A DNA stretch of 64,000 nucleotides from Branchiostoma floridae (taxonomy: Eukaryota > Chordata > Leptocardii > Amphioxiformes > Branchiostomatidae). The notes beneath the pieces were generated by a model. The model was not told the origin of the DNA. It did no database searches and worked only from the letters and a program-made list of their open reading frames with translations. Made by a program: the position numbers and the translations under genes. The stretch is from the NCBI RefSeq assembly GCF_000003815.2, contig NC_049986.1, forward strand, positions 20,735,611 to 20,799,610, given 5' to 3'. This document shows, in pieces, positions 58,046 to 64,000 of this stretch; position 1 is the stretch's first letter; every line of letters starts with the position of its first letter.

Positions 58046-59224
58046 ACCTTTTCTCAATTCAGACTTGCAGATGACCACATTCTGTTCCTGAACAAAAAAC
58101 ATCATCAATGCCACTTCTTGTCGTTGTCACAAAAAAAGGAATAGTACTATATAGTTATGGCCTGAGGCGACAGGACTGTTTAACAACTATCGTTAGAGAA
58201 AAGCTGGCCTTGTCTACGACCCTATAATTATCGCCACATGTTCACATTGTGGTCGCCAGATAGACCGCCATATTTGTTTGTTTTTGTTAAAATTTACAAC
58301 AGGGTGAAAGGGAGGACAAATGATGGTTAGCACCTACAGCAGCTGCCTTTTTATACAGGAAAACAACAATACATGACATATACAATACAATATACATGTA
58401 GAACAATACGTACCTGAAAATGTACTCATATCGGCCCGGTCATTTTTTTTGTTTGGGGTTAATGGTCTGAATTTTAATTTTACGACCCACCCATGTCAAC
58501 AAAAAAGAAATTTATCCTATGCAATAATACGATATCTTATTTTTATCAATATTGTACTGTGCTTTTTATCATTTTGTAAATTACAATATTCGGAATATTA
58601 CATAGTGCGCATAATGATATTACAGAAGGCTGCGATGCCACTTCAAATGGAAGAATCTACGAGAATTTAAGAGAAGATCAAACCAAACAAAGCCTTAAGC
58701 AAAATGTCAGAACATTGTCAGGAAGAACCCCGGTGTCATCATGGCCTTTGACCGACAGGTGTTGATTTACTAGAGTTTAATTACCGGCCTTCAGGCGAGA
58801 GGCCAAAGCTATGACTCACTGAACAGGTGATACCTTCGCAAATGATATAAAAGAATGTTCGGAAACCTATTTCCAACCTGATAAATAAACTGTTATTTAC
58901 GCCGATTTTTCATAATTCAGATATTGCGTAATACATAAAAGTATGACTTAGAAGACAACAAAATACACAAACGTAAGAAAATTTGTTATCTCTGAAATTC
59001 GCTGAGAAGTCTTTCGCGACCCCCGCAGTGCCGCACCGGTGCCTCAAGTTCAGTGAGACACCACGTTTTGCACGAGATGGAAACTTCAGGCTAGACATAT
59101 TGCTAACATCAGTGTCATAATGACGTGCCACTGGGGACATCGTTGTTGAGTTTCAAACAATAGCGCGGTTTAACACACGTGCCTGTTTATCTGTTGTAGT
59201 TATTATGGGTGGTTAAACCATCTG

Positions 59225-59830
59225 TTACACCTTACCAACTGTACATCGTGCCCCTGACAATGAATCCGTACACTAAGTTTTAGGATTGATTTTTTTTTAC
59301 ATTTTCGTCGAAAATACTAATCGTGGGCCGTACACTTTGTTTCCCAACTCATCTAGCCCGACTCGATTGTAACACTATATCAAAGACTTGTGTTAGCCCT
59401 TCTTGTTATGTTAATTAGGATATTAAGTCTTATTCTATAAACCTATTTTTACTTTGTGTAATAGTCGTTGCCATACATTGTACCATGTACAAATGTCGTA
59501 CAATAAAGTTCGTGTATAAGCGTTTCTATCCCTAAGCCTAACTATTTGACTGTTAGGGCTCTTACATCTTACTAACATCGTGCCCCTGACAATGAATCCG
59601 TACACTAAGTTTTTAGAATTAAATTCAAAGGTTTTTTTTTTTTTTTACATTTTCGTCGAAAATATTTTCTCTCAGCTCATCCCTAAGCCTAACTATTTGA
59701 CGTCAGGGCTGTTACATCTTACCAACTGTACATCGTACCATTGACAATGAATCCGTGCACTAAGTTTTAGGATTGAAATCAAACTGTTGTTTTTCTTACC
59801 ATTTTCATCGAAAATACTAATTGTGAGTCG
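59225..59830. repeat. Repeated block, three copies
   Basis: GACAATGAATCCGTACACTA then AGTTTTAGGATT, a T-run and CATTTTCGTCGAAAATA occurs near 59255, 59588 and 59740. The LINE-like tail at 59468-59510 lies between the first two. Confidence 0.7.
59468..59510 (+). mobile_element. LINE-like 3' tail
   Basis: TTGCCATACATTGTACCATG then ACAATAAAGTTC, the third copy of the family at 3191 and 11091. Confidence 0.5.
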
Positions 59831-60679
59831 AAAATACTAATTGTTGTCTCTCAATTCTTCTATTCTCTATTACCTATTTGACTTTGGGGGCACCATAAAA
59901 GATACGGTAACCAGTTTTCTCCACCATTTTCGACTTTTTTTGCAGTGTTTCCCTCAGTACCATTCCTATAAATTTTCTCATATTATTTCCCCGTCGTTTC
60001 CGTTTACTTTCCCAACTTTCTTCCTCCCTTGACGGGTCCTTGCACTCATATATAATCAACCACTTCCCGCTTAAGTATCGTTGTTCATCACTGTAGGAGT
60101 AGGTACTCTACTATCCTTGTACCCTAATGCCCTTTGCTTTTTTGTTCCATACATTAATTTAAGCACATTTCTTGTGTATCATATTCATTGTCTTAGAAAC
60201 ATTAGTATACGTTTACAGTCTATTGCCTCTTGATGCAATTAATTAATTGAGAACTGTTTAGCTCTTTAGTGAATGCACGCATGGGTGGATTGAAATGCAA
60301 CTTATCGGGTAGATCTTAGAAAAGGAAAATTGAAGAAGAATCAAGAAGTCCTGTTTGAAAACAGATTGTCTGAAAAATGAGGCATGTATTATATAAACCT
60401 AGGACAGGGGTCTTTTTTTCCAGAAGCATCTACAAAGCATCCCGTTGTGCTTTTGTACTCAAGTAGATTGCACACTTTGTTAAGCAGCCAGCTTGAAACC
60501 TGTTTAATAATGTAAGCATGCAATAAGCATTAGCCCGTCATTACCACGAACGCAATCTTGTCCTTCTGCCTTTATAAACGTTAAAACCACTCCCCGGGGA
60601 CTGGAAACAGACACTCTTTTTTCTCCAGTGACGGACTTTGAGAAATTATACTCCTCCCTGGAGATGTAACACACACCTG

Positions 60680-60884
60680 TTAAGGCTTAAGTCGCATTTC
60701 CAAACCGGGGCCCGGCCGGGCAACTTTCAAGAGGGAATAGAATGATATAAAAGTCATCAAAATACAAAAAAAGTTAATATAAGATTCATTGGCATAATTT
60801 GTGTTTCTAGGTATACCTTTTAAAGTTTCGTTCCTTTAAACATCCCGGCCGGGCTCCGGTTTGGAAATGTGACCTAAGCCTTAA
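60680..60884. mobile_element. MITE with TTAA ends, about 205 bases
   Basis: TTAAGGCTTAAGTCGCATTT with CCAAACCGGGGCCCGGCCGG follows the left TTAA (60680-60683); the right end (to TTAA at 60881-60884) is its inverse with about three mismatches over roughly 40 bases. TTAA duplication is typical of piggyBac-type insertion, although the terminal GG is not the usual piggyBac start. Confidence 0.75.
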
Positions 60885-61194
60885 CCTGCTTGGACGGCAG
60901 AAGTCTATATAACAACAGAAACTCTTATGCCATAAATCCATCCAATTATACAACCTATGTATATCACGTTTCTAAAGAAGCACACCGGGTCATCCCTACT
61001 TCGGGTCATCCCTTCTCTTCTCTAAAAGTGTGCTGGGTTCTTTACATGCAGAGGTTTGACGCATGATGCTCCCTCCTGCGCGGGACCGCCGGACTTACGT
61101 CACCATCTGAAATGAAAGTGATCTCGATCAAGTTTATCTCACTGAAGAGCTATTCTTCCACTCGTCGGGACAAAGAAGACAAGCTCTATGCACA

Positions 61195-61402
61195 GTTCTG
61201 TAAATGCAGAAACTTTCGCGGTGGTTTAATGTTCGCGGTTTTCTCGATGGCCGCTTCACCGCGAACTGAAAACCACCGAGAACATTTTTTAATGGCAGTA
61301 AGAGAATACAGTGCATATTGCTACCACGAACTTAAAACCACCGCGAAAAGTTCTTTTTCACGCTACCGCGAAATTAAATCCCCACGAACGTAAATACATC
61401 TA
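61195..61402. mobile_element. MITE-like element, second copy
   Basis: GTAAATGCAGAAACTTTCGC to CGAACGTAAATACATCTAC, co-linear with 11951-12150; contains CGCGAACTGAAAACCACC and CACGAACTTAAAACCACC in opposite arms. Confidence 0.65.
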
Positions 61403-62029
61403 CTATTTACAAGTCCGTTAGTCTGTGTAACACAAACTCTGATGTTGGGTGGGCCGCTATAAGCGAGATTTTTACATCAGGCTACAGGTTCATAATGCAC
61501 GTACTGGGGATATTCCCCTAGCTCAATGAACAGTGGACCACAGCTTGACTGCAACCCTTTCCGGTAGCGTGCATGTGGGGTGAGCGACAAAGTCGGGCTA
61601 AAACTATTTCTTGGTCAGAGGCGCTGGACTGTACAGCGTACGTGATTGCTTGAAATGACGAATGTAATCCCTTGTTTAGTTCAGAAATATCCAATCGTGT
61701 GGCTATTGTACGCGTACTTCGACGTCTGTGAAAAGACTTAATGTGTGATGAAAGCCAGGCACGACATTTCATCAATTACAATAATTAGGGGGACTACCCT
61801 ATAGCTCATAATGTAATTTCCCAGGTTGACGACAATTTGGTTTCTGGTATTCGATATGGAATTATAATGGCTAATTTCAAAGGCAGCGGTTTCAGTACAC
61901 AGGAAATCCATAAAAGTACAATAATCTTAATAGAAACAGCCCAACTCCTAAAAGAGAAAGAAACCCTGGCCATGCGTGTTATCATGAGGCATTGTCTTTA
62001 TCCATTTGAAGCAAGACAATATGAAGTAA

Positions 62030-63085
62030 CTACTATGTAGTAGTCAGATTCCTTGTGATACAGACACGTTCTAATAGGGAATGAAAATCGCTAATTTCAA
62101 GGGTTTCAATAGAACGCTGAAGGGGAGCTGCTTTTTCAAACAATTCATTTATTCTTTATCCCTAGAAAACCTACAGGAATATTGTTCTTGGTGTTAAACA
62201 CACAGAACTATGTAGTAGTTAGATTGCTTGGGATACAGACACGTTCTAATAGGGAATGAAAATTGCTAATTTCAAGGGCTACAACAGAAGGCTGAAGGGG
62301 AGTTGCTTTTTCAAACAATTTATTTACTCTTTATCCCTGGAAAATCTACAGGAATATTGTTCATAGTGTCAAGCACACAGAACTATGTAGTAGTTAGATT
62401 CCTCGGGATACGGACACGTCATGATAGGGAATGAAAATCGCTAATTGCAAAGGCACCCGCGGGCGGTTTCAATAGAATGGAATTTTGTTACTCTTTATCC
62501 CAAGAAAATCTACAGGAATATTATCTCAAGTGTGCACAACACACAGAACGATGGATTAATTAGCGTCCTCGGAATACAGACATGTCCTAATGATAGAGAA
62601 TGAAAATCGCTAATTGCAAGGTCAGTTGTCTTAATACAATAGACATTGCATTCTCAAGCATACTCTTTGTCGTAAAAATATCTACAGGAATATTGTTCTC
62701 AATGTGTATATGACCCGGAACTATGTAGTAGTTAGAGTCCTCGACACAGACATGTCTTAATAATAGTGAATGAAAATTGCTAATTGGAAGGTTTCAGCAC
62801 AAAGGGTATTGCTTTTCGAGCAATTTTGTTGCTCTTTATCCCAATAAAATCCACACGAGTAGTTTTCCCACTGTCCAAACATACAGAGCTTAGAGTCCTC
62901 GTCACAGACACGTCCTAACAGGGACATGAAAATTATTTGAAGGGTAGTGGTTTCAATGCTTGAAAAAGCAATTTCTTTACTCTTTATCCCCAGAAAATCT
63001 ACAGGAATATTGTTCCCAGTGTGTATTTTAGCCATAACTATGTAGTAGTTAGAGCCCTCGGAATACAGACATGTCCTAATAGGTT
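62030..63085. repeat. Tandem array, about 170-base period, six copies
   Basis: Units begin with CTATGTAGTAGTTAGATTCC at about 62033, 62209, 62383, 62549 (diverged), 62720, 62888 (truncated) and 63038. Each carries ACAGACACGTCCTAATAGGG, GAATGAAAATCGCTAATT, CTCTTTATCCC and CTACAGGAATATTGTTC. Non-coding; copies are moderately diverged, so the array is not recent. Confidence 0.85.
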
Positions 63086-63180
63086 CTCTCGCTAATTAGC
63101 TTCCTGCAGTGTGACGTCATGACGGCACTTACCGTCCTGGGGTAATTAGGTGGCCATCAGCGGGCTATTGTTGAAGTGAG
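63086..63180. promoter_or_regulatory. Cluster of homeodomain and CRE-like motifs
   Basis: Palindromic GCTAATTAGC (63091-63100), TGACGTCA (63112-63119), GGTAATTAGG (63141-63150) and SOX-like CTATTGTT (63165-63172) within 85 bases, directly after the 170-base array. Enhancer function is inference. Confidence 0.3.
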
Positions 63181-63395
63181 CAATTGGTGTGATGACTCGG
63201 GTTTTACGGTATGAAGGGATGGACGTGTCAGCAGACTATTCATCTCGCGGATTATTCACGGTGACGGAGTCTCACGCGAGGTGATCAAACCATGTGTCAG
63301 GACGTGTTAACGTCTATATTATGCCTCTGTCGCTAACCTGAGTTTCTATATCTGTAAGTATGTAAGAACCGAGTAAAAGCAGACAGAAACAATAC

Positions 63396-63485
63396 CCTGG
63401 CTCACGGGAGTCGAACCCGCGCCGAAACCGGGCTGCCAGACCACAAACCTGGCAACGCAAACCACTACGCCAAAAGGCCCGGACC
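63396..63485 (-). mobile_element. tRNA-like sequence
   Basis: On the - strand TTGGCGTAGTGG (A box) and GGGTTCGACTCCC (B box/T arm) are 50 or so bases apart, and a CCAGG/TCTGG anticodon-like stem can form, but no matching acceptor stem is visible. Probably a tRNA-derived SINE head or a tRNA pseudogene. Confidence 0.5.
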
Positions 63486-63534
63486 GTGTGGGATGTCGAT
63501 TTGGTGGTTCTTGAACCCTACTGTTACACGTAGC

Positions 63535-63760
63535 TCCGAGGCTTCGTGTTGGCCTAACAGTTAGTGTGTTGGTCTAGAACCCAGAGGTCCTGAGTTCGGC
63601 CATTGATGTTGTGTCCACAGGAAAGGGACAACATGACTTTCCCTCACTATACCCAGGTGTAAAAGAAACTTTGGTTGGTAATGTAAAGGGCGGTGGACGA
63701 GAGGGTTTGGCTCTGCCTTTCTACATCGTGCCCTAGACACAGCTGTGGATGACAACCAAC
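63535..63760 (+). mobile_element. tRNA-derived SINE-like element
   Basis: TTGGCCTAACAGTTAG (A-box-like), CAGAGGTCCTGAGTTCGG (B-box-like), then a body with ACTTTGGTTGGTAA, related to the element at 12333-12620. Confidence 0.55.
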
Positions 63761-63859
63761 TGCACATACGGGCTCATAAAGGCAATAGGACTACTTTAAG
63801 TTTGCTCACGACTGATACTCAACCATGCTCTGGAGAATTTTGGAGCTAGTTGTGACAGC

Positions 63860-64000
63860 CTTCTCCGTTTCTGTAGCCCTGGGCCACGCAATTGCAACCT
63901 TGTGCAATCACTACAGTAGCGGTCTGCATTAAAATACATATTCTTTCTCACATGCTGAATTCTAAGCGGAGAAAGCAGTATATACCAATTTTAAAAGTAT
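63860..64000 (+). repeat. Dispersed repeat B, cut by window end
   Basis: TCTCCGTTTCTGTAGCCCTG, GGGCCACGCAA, AATCACTACAGTAG and CTAAGCGGAGAAAGCAGTAT; the fullest match to 13763-13930. Confidence 0.6.

Noticed and set aside
61837-62040. 67-codon open frame starting MVSGIRYG
   Set aside because: It overlaps the start of the 170-base array and shows no family resemblance or splice context.
62030-63085. CRISPR-like array
   Set aside because: The genome is eukaryotic, units are about 170 bases and diverged along their whole length, with no short-repeat/spacer structure.

Overview
Eukaryotic genomic DNA, most likely an invertebrate deuterostome and probably a lancelet (Branchiostoma). The support is split genes with short GT-AG introns and good vertebrate orthologues, dense small repeats, a recurring LINE-like tail ending in an AATAAA-type signal, and many near-identical tandem duplications. 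The species call is inference. I spliced all gene models by hand; phase agreement at nearly every junction is the main support for them.

Layout: (1) about 1-9.8 kb, + strand: the 3' part of a gene with a Thr-rich linker, three CUB domains, one Ig domain and a long acidic C-terminal exon holding an unfamiliar helical repeat. (2) 12.7-24.6 kb, - strand: a tectonic-family ciliary transition-zone gene, interrupted by an 886-base gap. (3) 24.9-33.7 kb, + strand: PNLDC1, the PARN-like exonuclease that trims piRNA precursors. (4) 34.3-41.3 kb, - strand: RPAP2, the RNA polymerase II CTD phosphatase and assembly factor. (5) 41.6-51.2 kb, + strand: GTF3C5, a TFIIIC subunit. (6) 51.2-64 kb: no gene that I can support; tandem arrays, MITE-like elements, SINE-like sequences and two motif-rich patches.

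Organisation: tectonic/PNLDC1 and RPAP2/GTF3C5 are head-to-head pairs with 277 and 339 bases between start codons. Both gaps carry CCAAT boxes and a YY1-like CGCCAT motif, so shared divergent promoters are likely. PNLDC1 and RPAP2 are tail-to-tail with facing poly(A) signals whose transcripts should overlap.

Most unusual: the PNLDC1 exon 7 frame contains a TAA lying inside a usable 5' splice donor that would remove it in frame. Six exons in three genes have tandem duplications that each span exactly one splice site; one is a 129-base in-frame copy in GTF3C5 whose eight differences are all synonymous. Four hammerhead-ribozyme-like cores with co-varying stem II sit in Penelope-like repeat remnants. 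The CUB gene ends in a three-unit repeat that I cannot assign to a family.
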